33,906 nt of DNA from Candidatus Fimimonas merdipullorum (GCA_018713905.1 DVOC01000018.1:1-33906), one strand, 5' to 3'. Positions 6,751-15,624 are shown, counted from the first letter of the stretch. Numbers and translations are program-made. The notes: generated from the letters alone by a model not told the origin.

Positions 6751-8634
6751 TTAACCGCCTTGCGCGGTGTTGGGACGAAATTGCAGCATATAAAGGTCGT
6801 AGTACCGTCCCTTGTGTTTGAGCAGTTGGTCGTGATTGCCCTGCTCCACTATTTCGCCGTGCGAAAGCACTATTATGTTGTCGGCGTGCTGTATGGTGGA
6901 AAGGCGGTGCGCCACTATTATCATAGTGCCCACGTTCATCATGCGGGAGAGGGAGTCCTGAATAAGCACTTCCGTTTCGGTGTCTATGTTGGCTGTCGCC
7001 TCGTCAAGTATCATTACCTCGGGGCGGTGAATTATGGTGCGGGCAAAGGAGAGCAGCTGCCGTTGCCCCGCCGAGAAGTTGTTGCCCTTTTCGCGCACTT
7101 CCTCGTCCAGCCCGTAGTTGAGTTTTTGTATGAACTTGTCGGCGTTGACGTATCTGCACGCTTGCATGACCTGTTCGTCGGTAAAGTCGTCGCGAAGCAC
7201 TATGTTGCTACGAATGGTGCCGGCAAACAGGAATACGTCTTGCAGCATCTGTCCGAAGTGTTTGCGCAGGCTGCTTATCTTCACGTTTCGGATATTTATG
7301 CCGTCCAGCAGAATTTCTCCCTTCTGAATGTCGTAGTTGCGGCACAGCAGGGAAAGTATGGTGGTCTTGCCGCTGCCCGTAGCACCCACGAAAGCCACCG
7401 TCTGTTTGGCGTCTATGTGGAAGCTGACGTCTTTAAGCACCCATTCGCCCTCGTTGTAGGCAAACCAGACGTGCTTGAACTCTATCTCGCCCCGCACGTT
7501 TTGCAGTTCTATGGCGTCGGGAGAGTCCACCACGTCGGGCTGAACGTCCATTATGGTGAATATCTTTTCCGCCGAGGCAAATGCCGACTGCAACCGGTGG
7601 AATTGCTCCGCCAGCGTCTGAATGGGGTTGAAAAAGCGGGAAATATACATATAGAACGCCACTATCACTTCGCTGGTGATGCTTTCGCCCATAAAGGTGA
7701 CGTTGTCAAGATACCCCTTGCTGCCCAAAAAGAACAGGCACAGCACGGAGCATATGTACAGCATGTACACCGCCGGACGGAAGATGGCAAACACGAATAT
7801 CTGCTGCTGCTTTGCCTTGGCAAGACGGCGGCTTTTTTCCGTGAACTCCGCCATTTTGCGATCCTCGCGGTTGAATATCTGAATAACCTTCATACCGGTG
7901 AGGTTTTCCGAAAGGAAGGTGTTTACGTCGGTGTAGCCGTCCTTTACCTTGCGGAACGCCATGCGGGAAAACTTGCGGAAGATGACGGTGAACAGCACCA
8001 CGAAGGGCACGAAGCACAGCACCATGAGCGTGAGCATGTAGTTGACGAACATCATTGCCACAAACACGCCCACAATGACGAAGCAGTTTTTCACGAGGTT
8101 TACCAGCAGATTGGTGAACATCATGGATATGGCGTTGGTGTCGTTGGTTACGCGCGTGACCAACGTGCCCACGGGAATTTGCGCCAGCTGCGCGTGAGAC
8201 AGACTCTCCACGTGCTTGAAGGCGTCCTCGCGCAGGGCGGAAATTATCTTCTGCCCCGTTTTTTGCAGTATTATGGATTGGCAATAGGTGCTTACGAGGG
8301 AAACGACGAGTATTCCCGCATACAAAGCCACCCGCCACGTCAGCTGCGGAATTTCAAAGGAGCCTTTGACCAGCCCTTCGATATCCGACACCAACAACGG
8401 CGCCGTTATGTCGTAGGCTATGGTCACAAGCATTATGAACCCCACCAGCAAAAAACTTTTCCAATAGGGACGGGCGTACACAAGCAGCCGTTTCAGCAGA
8501 TCGCCGTCCTTCATCTTTCTGTCGAAGCCTATGGCGCTCTTTTTGTCCTTTACGGTGGCATAGACAATTATCATGACGGTGGAGAATACTCCGAGAATTG
8601 CCCCCACTATCAGGAGCGGCAGATACTCTTTCAT
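6751..8634 (-). CDS. ABC exporter subunit with canonical catalytic site (permease-ATPase)
   Basis: This 627-residue half-transporter has an extra N-terminal hydrophobic helix (4-26), six transmembrane helices to about residue 340, then a nucleotide-binding domain. Walker A is GATGSGKTT (417-425). Walker B is VMILDE with catalytic Glu545. The H-loop is AHRLST. The signature is FSAGQ (520-524), degenerate compared with LSGGQ. A degenerate signature next to an intact glutamate is the pattern of the catalytic partner in heterodimeric exporters such as TM287/288 and BmrCD. The ATG overlaps the upstream subunit stop by 4 nt, so the two are translationally coupled. The substrate (drug, lipid or peptide) cannot be told from sequence. 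Confidence 0.9.
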   Translation of the reverse strand: MKEYLPLLIVGAILGVFSTVMIIVYATVKDKKSAIGFDRKMKDGDLLKRLLVYARPYWKSFLLVGFIMLVTIAYDITAPLLVSDIEGLVKGSFEIPQLTWRVALYAGILVVSLVSTYCQSIILQKTGQKIISALREDAFKHVESLSHAQLAQIPVGTLVTRVTNDTNAISMMFTNLLVNLVKNCFVIVGVFVAMMFVNYMLTLMVLCFVPFVVLFTVIFRKFSRMAFRKVKDGYTDVNTFLSENLTGMKVIQIFNREDRKMAEFTEKSRRLAKAKQQQIFVFAIFRPAVYMLYICSVLCLFFLGSKGYLDNVTFMGESITSEVIVAFYMYISRFFNPIQTLAEQFHRLQSAFASAEKIFTIMDVQPDVVDSPDAIELQNVRGEIEFKHVWFAYNEGEWVLKDVSFHIDAKQTVAFVGATGSGKTTILSLLCRNYDIQKGEILLDGINIRNVKISSLRKHFGQMLQDVFLFAGTIRSNIVLRDDFTDEQVMQACRYVNADKFIQKLNYGLDEEVREKGNNFSAGQRQLLSFARTIIHRPEVMILDEATANIDTETEVLIQDSLSRMMNVGTMIIVAHRLSTIQHADNIIVLSHGEIVEQGNHDQLLKHKGRYYDLYMLQFRPNTAQGG

Positions 8635-10409
8635 TTTTGCCCCTCCTTTTCCTCTTCCAATTTTTGCAATTCCACCATATGCTTATAGTCGGGACAGGTC
8701 TGTTCCAGCTGCTCGTGCGTGCCGAAGCCCACCACCTTGCCGTTGTCCATATAAAGCACCTTGTCCATGTCCTTTACGGTGGAAACTCTGTGCGCAATGA
8801 GAATCGTGGTTTTGCCCTTGCGGTTTTCGCGCAGGTTACCCAAAATGACCTTTTCCGTATCGGTATCGACGGCGGAAACGGAGTCGTCCAGAATGAGAAT
8901 GGGCGCGTCTTTGAGCAGAGCGCGGGCGATGGAAATACGCTGCTTCTGTCCGCCGGAAACGGTTACGCCCTGTTCCCCCAAAAGGGTGTCGTAGCCCATG
9001 CTGAACCCCGAAATATTGTCGTCCACGTCGGCAAGCTGCGCCGAGCGTATTATGGAGGGCATATCGGCGTTGTCGGAGGCGAAGGCAATGTTGTTGGCTA
9101 TGGTGTCGCCGAAAAGGTAGTTGTCCTGCGGGACGTAGGCGCAGAACCTGCGCAGTCCCGAAATGGTGATATCGTTCACGTCCTTACCGTCCACGAACAG
9201 ACAGCCGCGCGGCACGTTGTAACAGCGCAGGATAAGATCCGCCACGGTGGTTTTGCCACACCCCGTTTTGCCTATCACGCCTATGCTTTCGCCTGCATTT
9301 ATTTTGAAGGAAACGTCGGACAGGGCGTCGTATTCCGCGTCGGGATGACGGAAGGTGAGGTGACGAAATTCCACGTCGCCCCTGACGGAGTCCACGTCCT
9401 TTGCCGTGGGAGAATCGGTAACTTCGTTTTCCGTGTCCAGCAGCTGCGAAACGCGCATAACAGAGGCTTTGCCGCGGGAGGTCATGTCGATAAGGTCGGT
9501 AATAGCCATTATCGGCCACACTATGGCGTTGAAGTATCCGATAAACTCCATAAGCTCGGAGGCGTCGAACGCCTTGACGTACACCAAGTAGCCGCCGTAC
9601 CCCAAAATTACGCATATGACGGATTCCACAAACAGCGTCACGCACACGTTGAGCAGTACGCTGAGCCGAGTGTACTCTACGTTTGCCTTTTCGTTTTTCT
9701 TGTTGAGTTTGCGGAAAGCCAGCAGTTCCTTGAACTCCTTGACAAACGCCTTGATGACGGCTATGCCGGAAAAGCTTTCCTGCGCAAAGTCGGACAGCTC
9801 GGAAAAGGCTTCCTGACGCGCGTCCCACTTTTTGGTTATGTACTTGCCCACTATTATGCCCATTGCCAGCATAAGGGACATGGGTATCAGGGAAAACAGC
9901 GTCAGCTTCCAGTCCATTTCAAACATTTTGTACATGGACATGACGCCCAAAAACAAGGCGTCGCACAGTTCCATTACGCCCCAGCCGAAGCACTCCTGCA
10001 CCGTTTCCAGATCGTTGGTGTACAGCGACATCAGGTTGCCTACCTTGTTGCGCTGATAAAACTGCACGGGCAGCTTTTTGCAATGGTCGAACATGCGTTC
10101 GCGCAGGTCGCGCTCCACTTTTGCTCCGGGGATAAAAAAGCACACGCGCCAGCCGAACCGCCCGATGACGATGACCACAATCACCACCAGCAGCGGCGCG
10201 CACACGTTGTTCCACAGCGAATTGCCGTCAAACGCCACCTGAACGCCGTCCACCATTATGTATCCGTTGTTTATGCCGGAGATGACCCTGCCGTACAATT
10301 CCGGTATCAACAGCTGAAAATAGTCCACGGCAATAAGAGCGCACAAGCCCAACAGCAGCAATGGCGCATATTTGACGTAGTATCTGTTGATATGTTTGCC
10401 GAAAATCAT
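8631..10409 (-). CDS. ABC exporter subunit with degenerate catalytic site (permease-ATPase)
   Basis: This 592-residue half-transporter has six transmembrane helices (about 15-310) and a nucleotide-binding domain. Walker A is GKTGCGKTT (380-388). The signature VSGGQ (484-488) is intact. Walker B is ILILDD, with Asp509 replacing the catalytic glutamate. His540 is present. It complements the downstream 627-residue subunit: its good signature would complete the one active ATP site, and its own site would be slow. It is the first gene of the pair. AAGG lies 8 nt before the ATG and a moderate promoter lies at 10441-10469. Confidence 0.9.
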   Translation of the reverse strand: MIFGKHINRYYVKYAPLLLLGLCALIAVDYFQLLIPELYGRVISGINNGYIMVDGVQVAFDGNSLWNNVCAPLLVVIVVIVIGRFGWRVCFFIPGAKVERDLRERMFDHCKKLPVQFYQRNKVGNLMSLYTNDLETVQECFGWGVMELCDALFLGVMSMYKMFEMDWKLTLFSLIPMSLMLAMGIIVGKYITKKWDARQEAFSELSDFAQESFSGIAVIKAFVKEFKELLAFRKLNKKNEKANVEYTRLSVLLNVCVTLFVESVICVILGYGGYLVYVKAFDASELMEFIGYFNAIVWPIMAITDLIDMTSRGKASVMRVSQLLDTENEVTDSPTAKDVDSVRGDVEFRHLTFRHPDAEYDALSDVSFKINAGESIGVIGKTGCGKTTVADLILRCYNVPRGCLFVDGKDVNDITISGLRRFCAYVPQDNYLFGDTIANNIAFASDNADMPSIIRSAQLADVDDNISGFSMGYDTLLGEQGVTVSGGQKQRISIARALLKDAPILILDDSVSAVDTDTEKVILGNLRENRKGKTTILIAHRVSTVKDMDKVLYMDNGKVVGFGTHEQLEQTCPDYKHMVELQKLEEEKEGQK

Positions 10410-10440
10410 ACTTTATACCTTAACACAAATATTACTACCT

Positions 10441-10469
10441 ATTGTGCCACACTTCCCGTAATTTTGCAA
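10441..10469 (-). promoter_or_regulatory. possible promoter of the ABC exporter operon
   Basis: TTGCAA (10464-10469) and CACAAT (10441-10446) with a 17-bp spacer on the minus strand. Both boxes deviate from consensus, so this is a moderate call. Confidence 0.45.
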
Positions 10470-10712
10470 ACGATTTGTCGGCAGAAACAGGGAAAATTCC
10501 CGACGGAAAGGCACGTTCCGTCAAAAGCAACGCTCAAACGCTACAAAAGACGGCAAGTTGCCGTCGGGCAGGCTCCCTCTTCCATATGGCTGTTCGGGCG
10601 CACGTGAAAGCTCAGAGCGCAAAACGCTCGACGGCGTTCAGTCACCCTTACGCCGTGCAAGCTAAGCAGCAAGGTTCCTGCATGACGGAAGGGGAGCCGA
10701 AAATACCGCAAA
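10470..10712. other. intergenic, no gene seen
   Basis: This is the left part of a 550-bp gap between the ABC operon and recO. Frames on both strands lack ribosome binding sites and protein-like composition. I see no RNA family. Confidence 0.4.
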
Positions 10713-10779
10713 CGCACCGCACACACACGTGAAAGAACCATGCGGATCTATGACAATAAAAAAGTCTGCAAATGCAGAC
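10713..10779 (-). repeat. second copy of a terminator-bearing intergenic repeat
   Basis: It shares CGCACCGCACAC, a GAAAGA block, and the terminator hairpin AAAAAA-GTCTGC-AAAT-GCAGAC (10758-10779) with the copy at 10893-10946. On the minus strand the hairpin ends in T6, so it is itself a plausible terminator. No open gene lies between the two copies. Confidence 0.65.
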
Positions 10780-10892
10780 GTTGAACTTTGCTCCGCAACG
10801 CGCCTTAACAAAAACGCTACCCGCCTTTACAAACAACGGCAGGTTTGAGGCAACAAAAAGTATGCGAACACGAACCGCTGCTTGTGAAAACT

Positions 10893-10946
10893 CGCACCGC
10901 ACACGTTTGAAAGATTTATAAATTAAAAAAGTCTGCAAACGCAGAC
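10893..10946 (-). terminator. recO terminator, first copy of the intergenic repeat
   Basis: GTCTGC (10931-10936) and GCAGAC (10941-10946) with an AAAC loop, followed on the minus strand by T6. It lies 14 bp past the recO stop and ends the recO operon. The hairpin plus flank is duplicated 167 bp further on. Confidence 0.8.
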
Positions 10947-10960
10947 CGTAATTTTTGCCG

Positions 10961-11686
10961 TCACACCACGTTGAGCAGCTCGGCAAGAGAATTGAGGGGA
11001 CGGAAGCTGTGGCTGAGGTAACGCAGACACAAGGTCAGCGCCTCTTTGAGCACCTGCTGCGGCAGGGAAAGATTTTTGAGCTTTTCGTAAGGCAGATTTT
11101 CCACCATCGTGCAGGCGGAAACTACCGCTGCCGAAAGAGCCACGGCGCCGCCGCTGCGACAGTTGCGGCACACCACGCCGCCCCTTTCCACGTCCAGAAA
11201 CATTTCCGACGTCTTTTCGCCGCAGTTGACGCAGCTGTCGAATGTAAGGGCAAAGCCCTCCAACCGCAAAAAGTCCAACAAAAATTTGAGCAGGACGCAC
11301 AGCGGCTGCACCTGCGCGCACAGCTGCTGAAAGCTTTTAAGCACGCACACGAACAGCGCACCGTCGCTTTGCCACTCTTCCGTGTAGTTGATGAGCGTTT
11401 CCGCCACCGCACAGGCGGCGTAATACCTTGCCACGTCCTCGCGCAGCTCGTAAAAGCTTTGCAGCTGATCGCAGTTTTTAAGGGTAAGCCTGTCGCCGTT
11501 CTGCACCAGCTCGTACTGACCGAAGCAAAACTGGTCGCAGGCGAATTTAAGCTTGGCAGTGCTTTTGCGCACGCCCCTTGCGTGTACGGAAATTTTGCCG
11601 TATTCCAAAGAATACAGCAAAACCATTTTATCGTTTTCCCGATAGTCCGATGCCCGAAGCGCCACTGCCTTGGTCGTTACGTCCAT
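10961..11686 (-). CDS. recO: DNA repair protein RecO
   Basis: RecO works with RecR (and RecF) to load RecA onto SSB-coated single-stranded DNA in recombinational repair. The 241-residue product has the N-terminal OB-fold start (TKAVALRASDYRENDKMVLLYS, given in part here), the ARGVRKS loop, and a four-cysteine zinc site, CVNCG and CRNC, at about residues 157-183. Length is normal. It is the last gene of the conserved block. Its ATG lies inside the 3' part of yqzL, so translation is probably coupled. A terminator follows directly. Confidence 0.93.
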   Translation of the reverse strand: MDVTTKAVALRASDYRENDKMVLLYSLEYGKISVHARGVRKSTAKLKFACDQFCFGQYELVQNGDRLTLKNCDQLQSFYELREDVARYYAACAVAETLINYTEEWQSDGALFVCVLKSFQQLCAQVQPLCVLLKFLLDFLRLEGFALTFDSCVNCGEKTSEMFLDVERGGVVCRNCRSGGAVALSAAVVSACTMVENLPYEKLKNLSLPQQVLKEALTLCLRYLSHSFRPLNSLAELLNVV

Positions 11687-11762
11687 TTTTTATTTTCCTG
11701 TACAAACTGTAATAGCCTACCTTTCCCGTCTGACGGAAAAGTTCCCAAAAGACGTCCTTCAC
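11628..11762 (-). CDS. yqzL: YqzL-like small protein
   Basis: This 44-codon gene starts at GTG 11762, with GGGAGG six bases upstream. The product begins MKDVFWELFRQTGKVGYY and continues SLYRKIKNG. The W-x-x-F-x-x-TG-x-x-x-Y-x-LY pattern fits the YqzL family, which sits between era and recO in many Firmicutes. Its last 19 codons run through the recO start in another frame. The C-terminal third (rich in G, S and N) is probably shaped by that overlap. Function unknown. Recognition rests on the motif, the position and the ribosome binding site together. Confidence 0.8.
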   Translation of the reverse strand: MKDVFWELFRQTGKVGYYSLYRKIKNGRNDQGSGASGIGLSGKR

Positions 11763-11864
11763 GCTGCACCTCCCGCGGCAAAAGCCTTTTTTGCTTTTAG
11801 TGTGAGTGCGCCCGCCGCGCTTTATGCAACAGCGAAAAACATCGTCCTTTGTTTGCGCATAAAA

Positions 11865-12749
11865 CTATTTGTTGGAGTATCCCAGCTCGTTGAGTACGCT
11901 TTGATTGTTGCGCCAATCCTGCTTTACCTTTACCCACAAGGTAAGGTACACCCTTTCTTCCAGCAGCTTTTGTATGCTTTCTCTGGCGTGCATGCCTATG
12001 CCCTTTATTTTGCTGCCGTTTTTGCCCAGCACTATGGGCTTGTGAGAAGCCTTTTCCACCAGCACGGTAGCGTCGATATCCCACACGCCGTCTTCCCGCT
12101 GCATTTTGTTTATCGCCACGCCCACGCCGTGAGGAATTTCCTCGTCGCAGGCAAGCAGCACCTTTTCGCGTATTATCTCGCTTACCATATAGCGGCGGCT
12201 CCTGTCCGTGACGTCGTCCTCCTCGAAGTACATTACGTCGCCCGTAAGATACTTTTTAAGCGCTTCGCGAAGCTGCTCCACGCCCTTGTTTTTGCGGGCG
12301 GAAACGCAGTAGACTTCCTTTATTTCCGCTATGGAATTGAGTTTTGCCAGCTGCGGCATAAGCGCCTGCGGCTGCGTTATGTCTATTTTGGTGACTGCCA
12401 CCACTATGGGACTGCCCCGCTTTGCGTGACGGGTTATCTGCGAAATTTCTTTGTCGTCTATGCCGTCGTGCCCGTCTATTACCACCAGCACGCAGTCCAC
12501 GTCGGACACGGCGCTGTCTATGCTTTTGAGCATATAGTCGCCCAGCGCGTTTCTGCTTTTGAAAAATCCGGGGGTATCCACAAACACTATCTGACTGTCT
12601 TCGTCCGTCCATATGCCCAGAATGCTGTCCCGAGTGGTTTGCGGCTTGGGGGAAACTATGGAAACCTTTTGCTGCACAAGTGCGTTCATCAGGGTAGATT
12701 TGCCTGCGTTGGCAAGCCCTACTATTGCCACGAAACCTGTTTTTCTCAT
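11865..12749 (-). CDS. era: GTPase Era
   Basis: Era binds the 3' end of 16S rRNA and assists maturation of the small ribosomal subunit. The 294-residue product has G1 GLANAGKST (usually GRPNVGKS), G2 PQTTRD, G3 DTPGF, G4 TKID, and a C-terminal KH domain with the GKNGSKIKGIG loop. I chose ATG 12749 because the product then begins MRKTGFVAIVG like other Era proteins. A longer upstream frame encodes unrelated sequence that overlaps ybeY. The start overlaps the ybeY stop as ATGA. Confidence 0.95.
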   Translation of the reverse strand: MRKTGFVAIVGLANAGKSTLMNALVQQKVSIVSPKPQTTRDSILGIWTDEDSQIVFVDTPGFFKSRNALGDYMLKSIDSAVSDVDCVLVVIDGHDGIDDKEISQITRHAKRGSPIVVAVTKIDITQPQALMPQLAKLNSIAEIKEVYCVSARKNKGVEQLREALKKYLTGDVMYFEEDDVTDRSRRYMVSEIIREKVLLACDEEIPHGVGVAINKMQREDGVWDIDATVLVEKASHKPIVLGKNGSKIKGIGMHARESIQKLLEERVYLTLWVKVKQDWRNNQSVLNELGYSNK

Positions 12750-13219
12750 CGCGTTATACCCGCCTTTTGCAAAATTTCCCTTTGCAGCGCCGTCATCTGC
12801 TCCTCGTCCCGCGCATTTTCGTGATCGTAGCCCAAAAGATGCAGCAGTCCGTGCACCGCCAGAAAGCACATTTCCCTCTTTACTCCGTGCCCGAAGCTTT
12901 GCGCCTGCCTTTTTGCCTGCGCCAGACATATCACCACGTCCCCCACGTTGAGGCGTCCCGTGTCGTAGTTTATGTCGGAGGGAAATTTCCTTACGTCAAT
13001 GACCTGCCTGCCCGCCTCCACAGCGGGGAAGGACAGCACGTCCGTCACCCTGTCTACGCCGCGCGTTTGGGCGTTGAGCGTTTTTATCTGCTGCTCCGAC
13101 ACCACCGAAAGGGACATTTCCAATTTGTCCGACGGTTGCGCAAGGTATTGCAATGCGCACTGCAACGTTCTTTTTACGGCAAAACGCCATATGCCGGCGT
13201 TGGAAAAGTAAATTTTCAT
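12746..13219 (-). CDS. ybeY: endoribonuclease YbeY
   Basis: YbeY is a zinc metalloprotein needed for 16S rRNA 3'-end maturation and ribosome quality control. The 157-residue product carries the HGLLHLLGYDH metal motif near residues 117-127 and the family segment TDVLSFP. ATG 13219 is preceded by GGGGG and overlaps the upstream stop as ATGA, as does its own end with era. Longer upstream frames run antisense-like through the HD gene and are rejected. In many Firmicutes dgkA and cdd lie between ybeY and era; here they are absent. Confidence 0.95.
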   Translation of the reverse strand: MKIYFSNAGIWRFAVKRTLQCALQYLAQPSDKLEMSLSVVSEQQIKTLNAQTRGVDRVTDVLSFPAVEAGRQVIDVRKFPSDINYDTGRLNVGDVVICLAQAKRQAQSFGHGVKREMCFLAVHGLLHLLGYDHENARDEEQMTALQREILQKAGITR

Positions 13220-14658
13220 TTGTCCCCCGTAAGCTTTACGTCGGGATACTTCACTCTCTTGTGACGTATGCCCATGTAGGTGGTGATTATCGTGCTTTTT
13301 ATTATGTCTATCTCCTTCATGGTAATGTCGCAGTCGGAAAACTGCTCGAAGGCAAGACGCTCGCTGACTATGTCGTCTACGATCTTTTCCGCCTTGGACT
13401 TGTCGCCGCTGCTGCGCAGCGCCGCTTCCGAGGCGTCGCATATCATAAGAATTGCGGAAATTTTGGACGTAGGCTTGGGACCGTCATAGCAATAGCCGTC
13501 GTAAGGCAGGTCGCCGTCGGTGTACTTTTTGGCTTTGAGATAGAAGTACTTCAACGGCATTGTGCCGTGGTGCTCCATTATCGCCGCCTGCACCTCTTTG
13601 GGCAGGTCGTATTCCTTGGCGATGGCAAGCCCGTTGACGGTGTGCAGCTTTATCATGTTGACGCTCGCCTCCGGCGTCATGGAGTCGTGAGGATTTACTC
13701 CTCCCAACTGATTTTCCGAAAAGTAGGAGGGATTTTTCATTTTGCCCACGTCGTGATAGTACGCCGCCGCCCTTGCCGTCACGGCGCTTTGCCCTATCGC
13801 CATGGCGCACGCCTCGACGTAGGTTGCCACTGTAAGACTGTGGTTGTAGGTGCCGGGCGCCTTTTCGAACAGCTTGCGCATAAGCTCGTTGTCGCTGGTG
13901 GCTATTTCCGAAAAACGGAATACCGAAGTCACCTTGAAAAGCTTTTCAAACAACGGCACCAGCACGAACATAAGCATTACGCCTATCATGCCGCTGGCAA
14001 AGGCGCACGCCGCCTTTATGCCCAGCACCGCCCAATTCCATTGGTCGTTGAACATTATGAAGCTTATGCCGGTGCACAGAGCCGCTATTATTCCGAGGCA
14101 CAAGCCCACCACCACGTAACGCAGGTGACGGTAGTCCTTGCCCAGAATGTAGGAGGCGAACACCATCTGCACCACGCCGCCGAACATAATGTAGAAGTAG
14201 TTTTCCGTGCCCACCGTGGCGTTCATCTGCCAGTTTATGCTTTGCATAAAGTACAGCATCACCAGCACGAAGTTGGCGAAAAATCCGCTTTTGCCGGAAA
14301 CTATCAGCGACATTATCAAAGAGGTGAGCGCAAAGGGAGCAAGATACACCCCGTAGGTGTCCCAAAACGCCAAAAGGTATATCATGACGTAGTTTACCAG
14401 CATGGTGACGAACATCGCCACCGTGTTGCGCAGCGCCTCCATGGTTTTTCTGTCGGCGAAGTAGCAATACAGCGCCAGCGACACCAGCAGCAGCGCCGTG
14501 GCAGCCAGCTGTACGCCTATGCGCACGCCGCTGTCCTCCTGCGCCGCCTGCCAGTTGGCGCCTATGGCTATGGCGGAAAAGACAAAGAACGCCATGACGT
14601 AGCAGGCGACTATCTCTTTCCACTTTATATTGGTTATCTGATTGAGTTTTTTAGCCAT
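13216..14658 (-). CDS. shortened 7TM-HD phosphodiesterase (PgpH/YqfF family)
   Basis: This family degrades c-di-AMP. The 480-residue product has about seven transmembrane helices (about 13-270) and a cytoplasmic HD domain. HD residues include NHSLTVATYVEA (first His near 285), YHDVGKMKNP (about 315), HTVNGLAIA, and MEHHGTMPLKYF. Typical YqfF/PgpH proteins are about 700 residues, with a large extracellular 7TMR-HDED domain between the first two helices. Here only about 15 residues lie in that place, so the sensor domain is missing. The HD residues look intact. The ATG overlaps the phoH stop by one base (TAATG). Sensing of outside ligands is probably lost. Confidence 0.88.
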   Translation of the reverse strand: MAKKLNQITNIKWKEIVACYVMAFFVFSAIAIGANWQAAQEDSGVRIGVQLAATALLLVSLALYCYFADRKTMEALRNTVAMFVTMLVNYVMIYLLAFWDTYGVYLAPFALTSLIMSLIVSGKSGFFANFVLVMLYFMQSINWQMNATVGTENYFYIMFGGVVQMVFASYILGKDYRHLRYVVVGLCLGIIAALCTGISFIMFNDQWNWAVLGIKAACAFASGMIGVMLMFVLVPLFEKLFKVTSVFRFSEIATSDNELMRKLFEKAPGTYNHSLTVATYVEACAMAIGQSAVTARAAAYYHDVGKMKNPSYFSENQLGGVNPHDSMTPEASVNMIKLHTVNGLAIAKEYDLPKEVQAAIMEHHGTMPLKYFYLKAKKYTDGDLPYDGYCYDGPKPTSKISAILMICDASEAALRSSGDKSKAEKIVDDIVSERLAFEQFSDCDITMKEIDIIKSTIITTYMGIRHKRVKYPDVKLTGDK

Positions 14659-15620
14659 TATTTTTCCTCGTAAGTTTCGTAGGCTTTTACTATCTGTTGT
14701 ACCAGCGGGTGACGCACCACGTCCTTTTCCGACAGGCGTATTATGCCTATGTCGGGAATATCGCGCAGTATCCTTACGGCGTGTTTAAGCCCCGATACCT
14801 GCCCCTTGGGCAAATCTATCTGCGTAAGGTCGCCCGTTATGACCATTTTACTGTTTTCCCCCAGCCTTGTCAAAAACATTTTTATCTGTTCCTTGGAGGT
14901 GTTTTGCGCTTCGTCTAAAATTACGTAGGCGTTGGACAGCGTTCTGCCCCTCATATACGCCAGCGGAGCAATTTCTATGGTGCCGCGCTCCATCATTTTG
15001 GAAAAGGATTCCGCCCCCAGCATTTCCTGCAACGCGTCGTAAAGAGGGCGCAGATAGGGGTTTACCTTTTCCTGCAGGTCGCCGGGCAGAAAGCCTAACT
15101 TTTCTCCCGCTTCCACGGCGGGGCGGGTGAGGATTATCCTTTCCACGCGCTTTTCCTTGTAGGCGTTTACGGCAATTGCCACGGCGAGGTAGGTTTTGCC
15201 CGTGCCGGCGGGGCCTATGCCGAAGGTGATGGTTTTCTTTTTCAGCAAGTCTACGTACTTTTTCTGTCCGACGGTTTTGCTTTTTATGGGCTTTCCCTTG
15301 TTGGTGATTGCCACCACGTCCCCCAAAAGAGAGTCCACCTCGTCCAGCAGCCCTTCCTTGGCGCAGTCGCAGATGTAGTTCACCCTGCCCACGTCCACGC
15401 TTTCGCCGCCGTAAATGAAGCCGCGCAGCTTGTCCAACACGGCGAGGGCGCGTTCCACGCTTTCCTCCTCTCCCATAAGCTGGCTCTGCCCGTCCTGCAT
15501 GACGACTTTTACGTCAAACGCATCGCAGACGGCTTTTATGTTTTCGTCGAAAGGTCCGAACAACTTTATCAGTTCGTCCAACGAATCTACCCGTATCTTT
15601 TTGGTTACCGTAAAAAGCAC
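14658..15620 (-). CDS. phoH: PhoH-like ATPase
   Basis: This 320-residue protein has a short N-terminal RNA-binding-like region (about 10-70) and a RecA-like ATPase core. Walker A is GPAGTGKTY (136-144), TRPAVEAGEKLG follows, and Walker B is VILDEAQN (about 233-240). PhoH proteins next to ybeY are linked to RNA and ribosome metabolism; the exact role is unsettled. The start is unclear. The only standard codon that keeps the family N terminus is GTG 15620, but that GTG directly abuts AGGAGG (15625-15620). An ACG at 15611 has ideal 8-nt spacing. It lies in the tightly packed block after yqfD. Confidence 0.9.
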   Translation of the reverse strand: MLFTVTKKIRVDSLDELIKLFGPFDENIKAVCDAFDVKVVMQDGQSQLMGEEESVERALAVLDKLRGFIYGGESVDVGRVNYICDCAKEGLLDEVDSLLGDVVAITNKGKPIKSKTVGQKKYVDLLKKKTITFGIGPAGTGKTYLAVAIAVNAYKEKRVERIILTRPAVEAGEKLGFLPGDLQEKVNPYLRPLYDALQEMLGAESFSKMMERGTIEIAPLAYMRGRTLSNAYVILDEAQNTSKEQIKMFLTRLGENSKMVITGDLTQIDLPKGQVSGLKHAVRILRDIPDIGIIRLSEKDVVRHPLVQQIVKAYETYEEK

Positions 15621-15624
15621 CTCC

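Noticed and set aside
6619-10607. Very long plus-strand frames (689 and 669 codons) opposite the two ABC exporter genes
   Set aside because: Mirror frames of well-supported ABC genes with all motifs present; no ribosome binding sites.
10648-10986. 112-codon minus-strand frame downstream of recO
   Set aside because: It crosses two intrinsic terminators and the recO end, is Cys/Phe/Val skewed, and has no start site.
12750-12929. N-terminal extension of Era
   Set aside because: The extra 60 residues are basic, unrelated to Era, and are the ybeY sequence in another frame. The ATGA start at 12749 fits the family N terminus.
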